Assembly: GCA_028278225.1 (NCBI GenBank)
Contig: JANQEU010000079.1
Location: 270,166-334,165, forward strand
DNA: 64,000 bases
Reading direction: 5' to 3'
Origin: Cyclobacteriaceae bacterium
GTDB lineage: Bacteria; Bacteroidota; Bacteroidia; Cytophagales; Cyclobacteriaceae
Positions 1 to 8,937 of the stretch are shown piece after piece. The stretch's first letter is position 1, and every line of letters starts with the position of its first letter. The position numbers were made by a program, and so were the translations under genes. The notes beneath the pieces are model-generated. The model worked only from the letters and a program-made list of their open reading frames with translations, made no database searches and had not been told where the DNA came from.

Positions 1-483
1 GATCAGATCGTGGATTTCCGGACCAAAGTCATAATATTTTGTTGGCCTCTTTCTTTTCTTTTTTGTCATCTCAACCTTGATATCGCCCGTATCCTGGTCA
101 AAATAGATCTTTTCCTGCCTGGTATAGTTACCTTCCTGAATATCAGCATATGCCATTTTTGGCAACATGGTCTCTTTCGAAACGTATGCACCCCACATGT
201 CATTTACACGGGCAAACAATCCGATAAATCCTGCAGTATGCCCGGTAATGTCAATCTTATAGCACTGTTCATTTTCATAGACGTGGAAATCCGGATCAAC
301 AACGAGTTTCGCCCTACCCACTGTAAACCACCCATAGCTTAACCTGAATTGCAGGGTCTCCCCTTTTAAAAATCGCAAGTCTGAGCTGTCATTTCCATTC
401 CTTTGCTCCGGTTGGGAGTAGGCGGAAAGCGCTATCAAAAGCAGAAACAGCAAATTGATCCTATGATTCTTTATATCGCTCAA
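1..483 (-). CDS. DUF3108 domain protein, C-terminus beyond the window edge
   Basis: The minus strand is open from position 483 to the window edge and carries no ATG at its beginning. The only sensible start is a TTG (complement of CAA at 481-483), seven bases after an AAGAGG Shine-Dalgarno-like sequence. An in-frame TAG lies just upstream, so the gene cannot start earlier. The protein opens with a signal peptide (charged SDIKNHR, then a Leu-rich core ending ALSAYS). The mature part has the DUF3108 look: a GETLQFRLSYGWFTVG opening, YKIDITGHTAGF, then KMAYADIQEGNYTRQEK. DUF3108 proteins are envelope proteins of unknown function, predicted beta-rich. It lies 32 bases after dapD on the same strand and is probably co-transcribed. 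About 160 residues are visible; the 3' end is missing. Confidence 0.75.
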   Translation of the reverse strand, partial: MSDIKNHRINLLFLLLIALSAYSQPEQRNGNDSSDLRFLKGETLQFRLSYGWFTVGRAKLVVDPDFHVYENEQCYKIDITGHTAGFIGLFARVNDMWGAYVSKETMLPKMAYADIQEGNYTRQEKIYFDQDTGDIKVEMTKKKRKRPTKYYDFGPEIHDLI

Positions 484-515
484 ATCGCACCTCTTCTACT
501 TCCTGGTCTAAACGT

Positions 516-1328
516 CTATACCGACACATCATTTTCACGCAGTGCTTCGTTCAATGAAGTCTTCTTGTCCGTACTTTCTTTACGCTCACCAATGATTATT
601 GCACACGGAACCTGATAATCACCTGCCGGAAATTTCTTTGTGTAGGAACCAGGTATAACCACGGAACGATCGGGCACATAGCCTCGATATTCCTTTGGCT
701 CCTTACCGGTAACGTCGATAATCTTGGAGCTCCCTGTCAGGACCACGTTTGCACCCAGTACAGCTTCTTTGCCCACACGGACGCCTTCGACTACTATACA
801 TCTTGACCCTATAAATGCATTGTCTTCTATAATCACCGGTGCGGCCTGGACCGGCTCCAATACTCCGCCAATTCCGACACCACCGCTAAGATGCACGTTT
901 TTACCGATCTGAGCACATGACCCTACCGTAGCCCATGTATCTACCATTGTACCTTCATCGACATATGCCCCGATATTAACGTATGATGGCATCAAAATGG
1001 TATTTGGACTTATGAATGAACCGTATCTGGCGATAGCATGCGGGACTACCCGGACACCTAGCTGGTCATAACCCGATTTCAGTTTTATCTTGTCATGGAA
1101 TTGAAATGGCCCGATTTCTATCAACTGCATTTTCATCAAAGGAAAATATAGTATGACGGCTTTCTTGATCCATTCATTCACCACCCAATCACCATCCACC
1201 TGTTCCGCGATCCTGCGTTTACCATTATCAAGATCATCCACTATGGATTTAATAGCCACGGATGTACTTTTATCATTGATGAGTGAACGATCCTCCCAGG
1301 CTTTTTCAATAAGATGTTGTAACTGCAT
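516..1328 (-). CDS. dapD: 2,3,4,5-tetrahydropyridine-2,6-dicarboxylate N-succinyltransferase
   Basis: This enzyme transfers succinyl from succinyl-CoA to tetrahydrodipicolinate, in the succinylase branch of diaminopimelate and lysine synthesis in the cytoplasm. The 270-residue length is normal for DapD. Residues 1-90 form the alpha-helical N-terminal domain. Residues about 100-230 show the hexapeptide repeats of a left-handed beta-helix, including GTMVDTWATVGSCAQIG and GGVGIGGVLEP, which are DapD hallmarks, and the C-terminal part ends with the usual short strands. ATG start. It is divergent from the glycosyltransferase with only 36 bases between the two starts, and DUF3108 follows downstream. 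Family assignment is secure. Confidence 0.97.
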   Translation of the reverse strand: MQLQHLIEKAWEDRSLINDKSTSVAIKSIVDDLDNGKRRIAEQVDGDWVVNEWIKKAVILYFPLMKMQLIEIGPFQFHDKIKLKSGYDQLGVRVVPHAIARYGSFISPNTILMPSYVNIGAYVDEGTMVDTWATVGSCAQIGKNVHLSGGVGIGGVLEPVQAAPVIIEDNAFIGSRCIVVEGVRVGKEAVLGANVVLTGSSKIIDVTGKEPKEYRGYVPDRSVVIPGSYTKKFPAGDYQVPCAIIIGERKESTDKKTSLNEALRENDVSV

Positions 1329-1364
1329 CTAATTAGTTAATATTAAAAGACAGATTAATTATAA

Positions 1365-2468
1365 ATGAAAAAAATCGTTATTACATCAATATTGAAACCA
1401 GTGACCGAGGTACGGATGTATGAACGATTTGCACTTTCGCTGGCGAAAACAAATAAATATGAAATAAATATCATAGGAATTAAACCAAAAAATGAGAGGA
1501 AGGCTGAAATGCCGATAAGATTCCACTATCTGAAAGCATCCAACCGATCAATTATCAGCCGCATGGGACGATGGTTACAGGCCTATAATATCTGGCTGAA
1601 AATCAGGCCACACCTGATCATCGTAACTGTTCCCGAACTCATCCCCATAGCTTTGCTATTTAAGTTCTTTTATCACTCGAAATTGATTTATGACGTTCAG
1701 GAAAACTATGAAAGAAATATAATTTTTCAAGGAATTTACAAGCAACCGCTGAAAACCCTGGTCTTACTAGGCCTCAGGTTTTGTGAATGGATGGCCGGTG
1801 TGGGAATGGATAATTTCATACTGGCCGAAAAGTGTTATGAAAATCAAACCGGATTTCATAAGCAGAAGTACGTCACTTTAGAGAACAAAACCCAGCCACT
1901 GGAAGTAGCCCGACCGGATCACAAAAATTTCAGACTCCTCTTTACAGGCATCATATCAAACTACAGTGGCATCCATAGAGCGCTGATGTTCTATAGATCA
2001 TTAAAAAGGGAACTGGAAAATGCTGAGCTTCACATAGTGGGATTTTCGTATCACAAAGAGATTCGAAAACTCCTTTTGGATGAAAAATCCAAAGACCCCA
2101 TGATAAACCTGACGGGTATTGATTATTTTGTGGATCACCGGGAAATTGTAAAATGCATATGCTCATCGGATCTGGGTATCATATGTCATGAAATAAACAG
2201 GGTAAGCGAGGACAGGAAACCGACGAAACTATTTGAGTATGCATTTTACAGTCTTCCATATGTGGTTCAATGTAATACCAGGTGGTCGGCATACAGCAAA
2301 AAATACGGTGGTGGAATTGAAGTGGATTTTGACGCACCGGACATCAAAAACGTCCTTAATCAGCTCAAACATAATGAACATGACATGAACGAAGACAAAA
2401 CGCATTTGTCTTCCTGGGTGCGTGAAGAACCCAAACTACTGGATTTGATTTCAAATGAACTAAAATAG
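1365..2468 (+). CDS. glycosyltransferase, group 1 / GT4-like
   Basis: A 367-residue cytoplasmic glycosyltransferase of GT-B type. The N-terminal Rossmann half starts KKIVITSILKPVTEVRMYER and includes the IRPHLIIVTVPELIP strand and the IYDVQENYE segment. The C-terminal half has LLFTGIISNYSGIHRAL (start of the nucleotide-sugar domain) and an E-x-x-KPTKLFEYAFYSLP segment near residues 275-300, matching the EX7E-type donor-binding motif. Donor and acceptor cannot be told from the sequence; the family works in cell-surface glycan or exopolysaccharide synthesis. It stands alone rather than in a glycan-synthesis cluster, and a likely terminator follows directly. Confidence 0.85.
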   Translation: MKKIVITSILKPVTEVRMYERFALSLAKTNKYEINIIGIKPKNERKAEMPIRFHYLKASNRSIISRMGRWLQAYNIWLKIRPHLIIVTVPELIPIALLFKFFYHSKLIYDVQENYERNIIFQGIYKQPLKTLVLLGLRFCEWMAGVGMDNFILAEKCYENQTGFHKQKYVTLENKTQPLEVARPDHKNFRLLFTGIISNYSGIHRALMFYRSLKRELENAELHIVGFSYHKEIRKLLLDEKSKDPMINLTGIDYFVDHREIVKCICSSDLGIICHEINRVSEDRKPTKLFEYAFYSLPYVVQCNTRWSAYSKKYGGGIEVDFDAPDIKNVLNQLKHNEHDMNEDKTHLSSWVREEPKLLDLISNELK

Positions 2469-2494
2469 GTTATCTCCCTGATAACTAGATTTTT
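2469..2494 (+). terminator. probable intrinsic terminator after the glycosyltransferase
   Basis: GTTATC (2469-2474) and GATAAC (2480-2485) form a six-base stem with a five-base loop, followed by TAGATTTTT. The stem is short and AT-rich, so termination may be weak, but its place directly after the stop codon fits. Confidence 0.45.
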
Positions 2495-2527
2495 AAAAAA
2501 ACGCACATATATGTATCTAAATATATT

Positions 2528-2543
2528 TTTAGATTAATCTAAA
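2528..2543. promoter_or_regulatory. DtxR/MntR-type operator palindrome
   Basis: TTTAGATTAATCTAAA is a perfect 16-base palindrome. It resembles the TTTAGG-centre-CCTAAA and TTAGGTTAG type operators known for DtxR/IdeR/SirR/MntR repressors. It ends seven bases before the -7 box and so covers the space where RNA polymerase would contact the promoter. The simplest reading is metal-dependent autorepression by the regulator whose gene follows. A second, shorter palindrome, ACATATATGT, lies at 2505-2514. Confidence 0.7.
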
Positions 2544-2550
2544 TTGATAT

Positions 2551-2558
2551 TATCTTTG
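2551..2558 (+). promoter_or_regulatory. -7 promoter box of the metal-regulator operon
   Basis: TATCTTTG is an exact match to the Bacteroidota -7 consensus TAnnTTTG. The ATG of the regulator begins only six bases after it, so the mRNA is predicted to be leaderless or nearly so. Confidence 0.65.
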
Positions 2559-2564
2559 TAACGC

Positions 2565-3233
2565 ATGATCGACTTAAGCTTCACTGAGGAAAATTATCTG
2601 AAAGCTATTTATCACCTGTCCGAAGGTGGGTTGCATGACGTCTCTACTAACGCTCTTGCGGAGGCCATGTCCACAAAGCCTGCAACGGCAAGTGACATGA
2701 TCAAACGTCTGTCCAGGAAACAAATCATAAGTTACGAAAAGTACAAGGGTGTAAACATCACCTCGCAGGGCCAGGAGATTGCCTTGAAAATTGTAAGGAA
2801 GCATCGTTTGTGGGAGGTTTTCCTGGTTGACAAGCTTAACTTCAACTGGGACGAGGTACATGAGATTGCGGAGCAGCTGGAGCATATCAGATCTCCCCTG
2901 CTCGTCGAAAGACTTGACGCCTATCTTGATCATCCTACAATTGACCCCCATGGTGATCCCATCCCGGATAAAAATGGCAACTTTAATATAGGTCCTACCC
3001 TGCCCCTTTCGGATTTTTCCGTTGACGACAAAGGAGCATTCGTCGCTGTTGGAACCGACGATCCAAGGCTGTTGCAATACCTGGATAAACTCAAAATAAG
3101 ATTGGGGACAAAGCTGACGGTTACTGACAAAGTCGAATTCGATGGTTCAATGCAGGTGGCATTTGAAGATCACAAGCCGGTATTCCTTTCGAATCACATC
3201 ACAACCCAATTAATGGTTAGAAAAATTGTATAA
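2565..3233 (+). CDS. DtxR/MntR-family metal-dependent transcriptional repressor
   Basis: A 222-residue cytoplasmic repressor with three parts. Residues 1-65 are a winged helix-turn-helix (TEENYLKAIYHLSE, then AEAMSTKPATASDMIKRLS as recognition region). Residues 66-145 are the dimerisation and metal-binding domain, with the family landmarks KHRLWEVFL, HEIAEQLEHI and DPHGDPIP. Residues about 148-222 are an SH3/FeoA-like tail. Family members bind Fe(II) or Mn(II) and then repress metal-uptake genes; which metal is used here cannot be read safely. The gene heads an operon with the FeoA fusion and split feoB, 21 bases upstream of the next start, and has a palindromic operator in its own promoter, so autoregulation is likely. 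Confidence 0.92.
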   Translation: MIDLSFTEENYLKAIYHLSEGGLHDVSTNALAEAMSTKPATASDMIKRLSRKQIISYEKYKGVNITSQGQEIALKIVRKHRLWEVFLVDKLNFNWDEVHEIAEQLEHIRSPLLVERLDAYLDHPTIDPHGDPIPDKNGNFNIGPTLPLSDFSVDDKGAFVAVGTDDPRLLQYLDKLKIRLGTKLTVTDKVEFDGSMQVAFEDHKPVFLSNHITTQLMVRKIV

Positions 3234-3254
3234 TACCATGATTTGATATTGACT

Positions 3255-4271
3255 ATGGCACCCGATCCGATCATATCACTTGTCTATTTTGTTGTCATTG
3301 TACTCGCCATAATCCTGATTTGGAGATTGCAAAAATCCACCCGTTTTCTGCAGACCTCGCAGCAAATCCGGAAGACATTGGTTGAAGATATTCTCAAGCA
3401 GCTTTATCATGTGGAATACAGCGGAAGAAGCGCTTCTCTAAACGCGATGGCCGGAGCATTAAAGCTGTCAATTAAGAAACTGCTCAGGTTAATCGAGTTC
3501 ATGACAGACAGGAACCTGATGAGGTTTGATCAGAATACACTTCAGCTAACCGATTCCGGCAGGGATTATGCCCTAAAGATCATCAGGGTTCACCGACTTT
3601 ATGAAAAATATCTTTCGGAAAAAACCGGCTTTGATAAATCAGAGTGGCATGACCGGGCCGAGCTCAAAGAACACACACTAACGGCTGATCAGACGGATGA
3701 GTTGTACCAGGTATTGGGTAACCCAAGGTTCGATCCGCATGGTGACCCCATTCCGACAGCCTCTGGAGAGATTTTGCAGCCTAAATGGCAGCCCCTCTCC
3801 AGTTTGAAGGAAAATATCACGGCCAGGATCGTCCATATCGAAGATGAGCCGGATGTGATCTACCGGCAAATAATAGATAAAAAACTACATATCGGCTCGC
3901 AAGTAAAAATGGTAGCTGCCGATGAGAACCATATCCGGTTTTACTCTGAAGGAAACGAATATGAATTTTCACCAATCGTAGCGAGTAACGTCAGTGTTGA
4001 AGAGCTTACCGAGAAGGAAAGCTTTGAAGAAAATATGGTCAGACTTTCAGCTTTGGCTCCAGGCGAAAGAGCCAGGGTGTTGGGTATATCCTCCGAGTGT
4101 CGTGGCATGAACCGAAGGAGGCTTTTGGATCTGGGATTTACCAATGGGAGTGAAATTGAGGCTGAATTTGACAGTCCTATGAAAGAACCTAAAGCGTACA
4201 CTATCAGAAACACCCTGATTGCTCTGCGAGGTGATCAGGCGGACCTGATCTTAATTAAAAAGGTATTATGA
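3255..4271 (+). CDS. membrane-anchored DtxR-like/FeoA fusion protein
   Basis: A 338-residue protein starting at ATG 3255; the in-frame TTG at 3243 is a weaker start. An N-terminal hydrophobic helix (about residues 5-23, IISLVYFVVIVLAIILIW) is followed by a DtxR-like winged helix (about 45-100), a dimerisation-like region with IIRVHRLYEKYLSE and FDPHGDPIP, an SH3-like stretch (about 175-225), and a canonical FeoA domain at about 262-338 (LSALAPGERARVLGI, RRRLLDLGFTNGSEIEAE, TLIALR). FeoA is normally a small free protein that assists FeoB. Here it is tied to a membrane-bound copy of the regulator fold. The stop overlaps the feoB start by four bases (ATGA), implying translational coupling. It may be a FeoB partner rather than a true DNA-binding repressor. 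Confidence 0.85.
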   Translation: MAPDPIISLVYFVVIVLAIILIWRLQKSTRFLQTSQQIRKTLVEDILKQLYHVEYSGRSASLNAMAGALKLSIKKLLRLIEFMTDRNLMRFDQNTLQLTDSGRDYALKIIRVHRLYEKYLSEKTGFDKSEWHDRAELKEHTLTADQTDELYQVLGNPRFDPHGDPIPTASGEILQPKWQPLSSLKENITARIVHIEDEPDVIYRQIIDKKLHIGSQVKMVAADENHIRFYSEGNEYEFSPIVASNVSVEELTEKESFEENMVRLSALAPGERARVLGISSECRGMNRRRLLDLGFTNGSEIEAEFDSPMKEPKAYTIRNTLIALRGDQADLILIKKVL

Positions 4272-5038
4272 TCAATCAAGTGACCAACCCCTGTGACGAT
4301 TGTGCTATTTATAATGCAGCACAACTAAAAAAACTGGGGGTAGATGTAGAGAATGCAGATTACGTCGTGACGCTGGCAGGCAACCCAAATACCGGCAAGA
4401 GTACGGTATTCAATGCCTTAACCGGCCTGAGGCAACACACTGGAAACTGGCCCGGTAAAACTGTTACAAGGGCGGAAGGCGGTTTTTCCTACAATGACAA
4501 GAGGTTCAAGCTGATTGATCTGCCGGGAACGTACTCCCTGCTCTCAACATCCCAGGACGAGGAGGTAGCCAGGAATTTCATCCTGTTTGGGCAGCCTGAT
4601 GTCACGGTGATCGTGGTAGATGCATCCCGTCTGGAGCGGAACCTGAATCTTGTGTTGCAGGTGCTTGAAATAACCGGCAAGGCCGTTTTATGCCTGAACC
4701 TGATGGATGAGGCAAAAAGACATGGCATTGAGATAGATGACCGTACACTTTCCAAAGATCTGGGCATCCCGGTAGTGCCAACCAGTGCAAGGTCTTTTAA
4801 AGGGATCAATGAGCTGATTGATACCATACATAAGGTTGCGACAAATGAGGTCCTCTGCAAACCACATCGCATCAAAAATTTATCTGATTCGGTGAATATG
4901 GCAGTTGATGAGCTCAGTAAAAAGATAAGCAATACCTATCCCAACCTTCCGAACAGCAGATGGATCGCGATGAGGCTCCTGGACGGCGATCAGCGCGTTT
5001 TGCAAGCACTCCAGAATAATGAATTTATGATTACCTGA
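4268..5038 (+). CDS. feoB: FeoB, cytosolic G-protein half
   Basis: 256 residues covering the GTPase part of the ferrous iron transporter FeoB. G1 is GNPNTGKST (38-46), G3 is DLPGTYSL, G4 is NLMDEAKR, and the G5 region is PTSARSFKG. The helical GDI-like region follows to about residue 245. The N-terminus carries a CxxC pair (C9, C12). The ORF ends in TGA at 5036-5038, and the membrane half begins four bases later in another frame. The two halves total 733 residues, the normal length of one FeoB, so this is either a genuine two-subunit transporter or a single gene broken by a frameshift. Translation is coupled to the upstream FeoA fusion. Confidence 0.9.
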   Translation: MINQVTNPCDDCAIYNAAQLKKLGVDVENADYVVTLAGNPNTGKSTVFNALTGLRQHTGNWPGKTVTRAEGGFSYNDKRFKLIDLPGTYSLLSTSQDEEVARNFILFGQPDVTVIVVDASRLERNLNLVLQVLEITGKAVLCLNLMDEAKRHGIEIDDRTLSKDLGIPVVPTSARSFKGINELIDTIHKVATNEVLCKPHRIKNLSDSVNMAVDELSKKISNTYPNLPNSRWIAMRLLDGDQRVLQALQNNEFMIT

Positions 5039-5042
5039 TAAT

Positions 5043-6476
5043 ATGGGAAAGGTCGAAGAAAAAACCGGGCAAATCATCGATCTTGCTTCCAAACTCAGGT
5101 GGCAGGTGGGGGATGACTTTCATGATAAGCTGACGGAAAGCATCTACGCCGATGCAGCGGTAATTTCCTCAAGGGTGGAATCCACCAGGGATCGAAAAGC
5201 AAACTATACTTTCGATCGAGCCCTTGACAGGATCCTTACAAGCCGAACGTTCGGATTTCCGATAATGATATTAATCCTGTCCGTGATATTATGGATCACC
5301 ATCCAGGGGGCTAACTACCCTTCAGGTATGTTATCGGTATTGTTATTGGAAACGATCTATCCTTTCCTGAAGCAGGTTTCAGCTTCCGTTGGATTGATCT
5401 GGTGGATTGACGGATTTCTGCTGGATGGAGTTTACCTCGCACTTGCCTGGGTAATTGCGGTGATGCTCCCACCCATGGCTATTTTCTTTCCATTATTTAC
5501 GCTACTGGAAGATTTCGGTTATTTACCACGCGTGGCTTTCAACCTCGACACATTGTTCAAAAGGTCCGGTGCTCACGGAAAGCAGGCACTGACCATGACC
5601 ATGGGCTGGGGTTGTAATGCCGCGGGAGTCGTTTCTACCAGGATAATCGATAGTCCCAGAGAAAGGTTGATTGCTATCATTACAAACAATTTTTCACTCT
5701 GCAATGGTCGCTGGCCTACGCAGATCCTTATTGCCACCATTTTTATCGGAGCGCTTGTACCAAATGGTTTCACAGGCCTGACGGCATCGGCATCGGTGAT
5801 AGGTATTGCCATTCTTGGCGTATTTTTCACCTTTTTATCATCCTGGTTACTGTCAAAAACCCTTCTCAAGGGCGAAGTGTCCTCGTTTACTTTGGAATTA
5901 CCTCCTTACCGGCCTCCAAGGTTTTGGAAGACTATTTATACTTCGATTATTGATCGAACGCTTATTGTACTATGGAGAGCCATGGTTTTCGCGGCACCTG
6001 CGGGGGCCGTCATCTGGCTGGTCTCAAATGTTGACATTGGAGGTGACAGCATTGCTGACCATGCCATATTTTACCTGAATGATTTCGGTCTGCTTGTTGG
6101 ATTAAATGGTGTGATCCTGCTGGCATACATCGTTGCCATACCGGCAAATGAAATTGTGATCCCCACCATACTGATGCTGACGGTCGCAAATCTCAATATG
6201 ATCGGAGTGGGAGCCGGTGAAGGCGTAATGTTTGAACTGGACTCTTCAATGGAGACCGGAGCAATATTAAAAGCAGGAGGCTGGACGTTGCTAACCGGGA
6301 TCAATCTCATGCTTTTTAGCTTACTTCATAATCCGTGCAGCACAACGCTATACACTATTTTCATGGAAACCAAAAGCGCCAGGTGGACCGCTGTTTCAGC
6401 GGTTTTACCGCTCATTTTTGGTTTTGTGGTTACTTTTCTTGTCGCCCAGATCTGGCGAATTATCGCTGGAATTTAG
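5043..6476 (+). CDS. feoB: FeoB, membrane permease half
   Basis: 477 residues forming the inner-membrane pore part of FeoB. After a soluble linker (about 1-60) come multiple membrane segments in two Gate-type repeats. The signature [20 protein letters not shown] and the later [12 protein letters not shown] hold cysteines at the expected pore positions; these read more like the FeoB subgroup typical of Clostridia than the Escherichia form. The GTPase domain is absent and is supplied by the preceding ORF. It starts at ATG 5043 with no clear ribosome binding site, after TGATAAT. The predicted role is import of Fe(II), possibly Mn(II), powered or gated by the G-protein half. Confidence 0.9.
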   Translation: MGKVEEKTGQIIDLASKLRWQVGDDFHDKLTESIYADAAVISSRVESTRDRKANYTFDRALDRILTSRTFGFPIMILILSVILWITIQGANYPSGMLSVLLLETIYPFLKQVSASVGLIWWIDGFLLDGVYLALAWVIAVMLPPMAIFFPLFTLLEDFGYLPRVAFNLDTLFKRSGAHGKQALTMTMGWGCNAAGVVSTRIIDSPRERLIAIITNNFSLCNGRWPTQILIATIFIGALVPNGFTGLTASASVIGIAILGVFFTFLSSWLLSKTLLKGEVSSFTLELPPYRPPRFWKTIYTSIIDRTLIVLWRAMVFAAPAGAVIWLVSNVDIGGDSIADHAIFYLNDFGLLVGLNGVILLAYIVAIPANEIVIPTILMLTVANLNMIGVGAGEGVMFELDSSMETGAILKAGGWTLLTGINLMLFSLLHNPCSTTLYTIFMETKSARWTAVSAVLPLIFGFVVTFLVAQIWRIIAGI

Positions 6477-6546
6477 TACATTTATTTAAGGGTAAAAGTT
6501 CATTTGCGGGTTGATATATCTCATAATCAGCGGATGATCTTATATC

Positions 6547-6554
6547 TATCTTGG
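6547..6554 (+). promoter_or_regulatory. likely -7 box for the aldolase gene
   Basis: TATCTTGG differs from TAnnTTTG by one base and lies 29 bases before the ATG at 6584. It overlaps the start of a longer possible reading (6551), which argues that 6584 is the real start. Confidence 0.35.
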
Positions 6555-6583
6555 AGCCATTGCAAAAAAAAAGAAATCAAATC

Positions 6584-7672
6584 ATGTCAGTATCAACACT
6601 TACTTCTGATCACCTCAGCCTTGAGGACATTGCCGGACTTTTAGGTGATGAATCAACCAATTTATTGGATTTCAAATCGCCAAAAATACCCAGAGAGCTA
6701 ATTCACGCACCAGGTCCTGATTTCATAGATCAGGTTTACGGAGAATCCAACAGGAGTCCCAAAGTACTTGGAAGTCTTGCCTCAATTTTTGGGCATGGAA
6801 GACTTGCTAACACCGGTTATTTATCAATATTACCTGTTGATCAGGGTATTGAACATACGGGAGGGGCATCATTCGCACCGAATCCTATTTATTTCGATCC
6901 GGAAAATATTGTTAAGCTGGCGATTGAAGGCGGATGCAATGCTGTTGCATCCACATTCGGAGTCCTGGCTGCAGTGTCCAGAAAGTACGCTCACAAAATT
7001 CCATTCGTTGTTAAGATCAATCACAATGAACTGATGACTTATCCCAACAAGTTTGATCAGATTATGTTCGGATCTGTAGATGAAGCATGGAATCTGGGAG
7101 CAGCAGCGGTGGGAGCAACTATCTATTTTGGATCACCTGAATCCAACAGGCAGATCATCGAGACAGCTGAAGCCTTTGAAAGAGCACACGAACTCGGGAT
7201 GGGGACAATCCTGTGGTGCTACGCACGAAACAGTGCTTTCAAACAAAACGGCACTGATTATCACGTAGCCTCCGATATTACGGGCCAATCGAATCATCTG
7301 GGCGCCACCATACAGGCGGATATCATCAAACAGAAGCAAGCGGAGAACAACGGCGGATTTACGGCGGTAGGATTCGGTAAAACACATCCTAAAATGTATG
7401 ATGCCCTGAATTCCGACCATCCGATAGATCTGACCAGGTACCAGGTGGCAAACTGCTACATGGGTCGTGTAGGCATGATCAATTCCGGCGGTGCATCGGG
7501 AGGCGCCAATGACCTGGCAGATGCAGTGAAAACAGCGGTAATCAATAAACGCGCAGGCGGAACCGGCTTGATTTCAGGCAGGAAAGCTTTCCAGAAGCCA
7601 ATGGAAGAAGGCGTTAAGCTGCTTCGTGCGATCCAGGATGTCTATTTAAATAAGGACATAGACCTAGCATAA
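6584..7672 (+). CDS. fbaB: class I fructose-bisphosphate aldolase, DhnA/FbaB type
   Basis: It cleaves or forms fructose-1,6-bisphosphate in central glycolysis and gluconeogenesis, in the cytoplasm. The 362-residue protein starting [11 protein letters not shown] fits the FbaB/DhnA family (about 350 residues) and contains [25 protein letters not shown] and [10 protein letters not shown], conserved stretches of the archaeal-type Schiff-base aldolase barrel, plus [15 protein letters not shown] near the C-terminus in the phosphate-binding region. I chose ATG 6584 over the upstream alternative at 6551 because a likely promoter overlaps that one. The phosphofructokinase gene starts six bases after the stop, so the two successive glycolytic enzymes form an operon. 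Confidence 0.92.
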   Translation: MSVSTLTSDHLSLEDIAGLLGDESTNLLDFKSPKIPRELIHAPGPDFIDQVYGESNRSPKVLGSLASIFGHGRLANTGYLSILPVDQGIEHTGGASFAPNPIYFDPENIVKLAIEGGCNAVASTFGVLAAVSRKYAHKIPFVVKINHNELMTYPNKFDQIMFGSVDEAWNLGAAAVGATIYFGSPESNRQIIETAEAFERAHELGMGTILWCYARNSAFKQNGTDYHVASDITGQSNHLGATIQADIIKQKQAENNGGFTAVGFGKTHPKMYDALNSDHPIDLTRYQVANCYMGRVGMINSGGASGGANDLADAVKTAVINKRAGGTGLISGRKAFQKPMEEGVKLLRAIQDVYLNKDIDLA

Positions 7673-7678
7673 GATAGA

Positions 7679-8878
7679 ATGGCAGCATCAAAAGGCACAA
7701 TTGGGATCCTCACCGGAGGTGGTGACGTTCCCGGGTTAAATCCTGCAATTCGGGCGGTAACTTTCAGAGCTATCCGTGAGGGATACAAGGTAGTTGGGAT
7801 AAAGCGCGGTTGGGGCGGATTGGTGGATATGGTTCCCGATAAGAAAGCTGATAATGATTGGAATTATTCCATTTTGACAGCGGACCTTGTCAACAGGGCC
7901 GGGCGTACGGGAGGTACTTTTTTGCACACTTCCCGAACAAACCCCCAGAAACTGAAGAAGGAAAGCGTTCCGGATCACCTCAAAGACAAGTACAAGGATG
8001 AAGTAAATGATGTGACGGAAGATGTCCTGAAAAACCTGGAATTCCTGGGTATAGATTACCTCATCCCCATTGGTGGTGACGATACCTTGAGTTACGGTTA
8101 TCGCCTGCACCAGGAAGGTATCAATGTAGTCGCAATTCCGAAAACAATGGACAATGACGTTCCGGGGACAGATTATTGTATCGGGTTTAGTACCTGTATC
8201 ACGCGTACCATTGAGCTCTCCAGAACCCTCAGGACATCCGCAGGCTCACACGAGAGATTCCTGGTTATTGAAGTTTTCGGTCGCTATGCCGGCTTTACGA
8301 CACTCCTGCCAACCATTGCGGGAGCGGCGGATCGTTGTCTGATACCTGAACATCCATTTGAAATGGATCATCTGGCAGAATTGCTTTCCTACGACCGGGA
8401 TCACAATCCAAGCCGGTATGCAGTGGTGTTGGTTTCGGAGGGCGCAACAATGTCACATCATACGGATATGTCTTTTGAGGGGGAGGAAACTGATATGTTT
8501 GGACATAAAAAGCTTGGTGGAATTGGGGATAAGGTTGCGGCGGAGTTGAAAGAAGCGTCGGCAAAATACAACAACGGTAATAAGGTAAATATTATCAACC
8601 AACGCCTAAGTTACCTGGTCAGATGCGGTGACCCGGATGCCTTTGATTCCATTGTCCCGATGGCCTTCGGAAATATTGCCATGGACCTGATACTTAGCAA
8701 ACAATCAGGCAGGCTGGTAAGTCTGAGAAACGGCATTTATGATACGGTGCCGTTGGATCACATTATTGGACATAAGAAGGTTATTGATGTTTATAAATAC
8801 TATAATACCGAGCGATTATGTCCAAACTATGGTTCATTTGTCAAGCAGCCATTGTTTATCATGACCTCAGATGATTGA
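7679..8878 (+). CDS. 6-phosphofructokinase, predicted pyrophosphate-dependent
   Basis: It phosphorylates fructose 6-phosphate. The 399-residue protein has the PfkA fold: GILTGGGDVPGLN at residues 8-21, IPIGGDDTLSYG at about 129-140, and PKTMDNDVPGTD at 154-165. In ATP enzymes of the Escherichia type, the positions after GGD and before TIDND are glycines. Here they are Asp (GGDD) and Lys (PKTMDND), the pair characteristic of PPi-using or PPi-type PFKs. The likely phosphate donor is therefore pyrophosphate, which would make the step reversible. It follows the aldolase gene by six bases in the same operon. Donor preference is inferred from these two positions only. Confidence 0.9.
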   Translation: MAASKGTIGILTGGGDVPGLNPAIRAVTFRAIREGYKVVGIKRGWGGLVDMVPDKKADNDWNYSILTADLVNRAGRTGGTFLHTSRTNPQKLKKESVPDHLKDKYKDEVNDVTEDVLKNLEFLGIDYLIPIGGDDTLSYGYRLHQEGINVVAIPKTMDNDVPGTDYCIGFSTCITRTIELSRTLRTSAGSHERFLVIEVFGRYAGFTTLLPTIAGAADRCLIPEHPFEMDHLAELLSYDRDHNPSRYAVVLVSEGATMSHHTDMSFEGEETDMFGHKKLGGIGDKVAAELKEASAKYNNGNKVNIINQRLSYLVRCGDPDAFDSIVPMAFGNIAMDLILSKQSGRLVSLRNGIYDTVPLDHIIGHKKVIDVYKYYNTERLCPNYGSFVKQPLFIMTSDD

Positions 8879-8937
8879 TATTTTTCGGTGCTGACAGTGA
8901 TGATTGATTACCTCTATTCGTTCTTTTAGTCATATAG

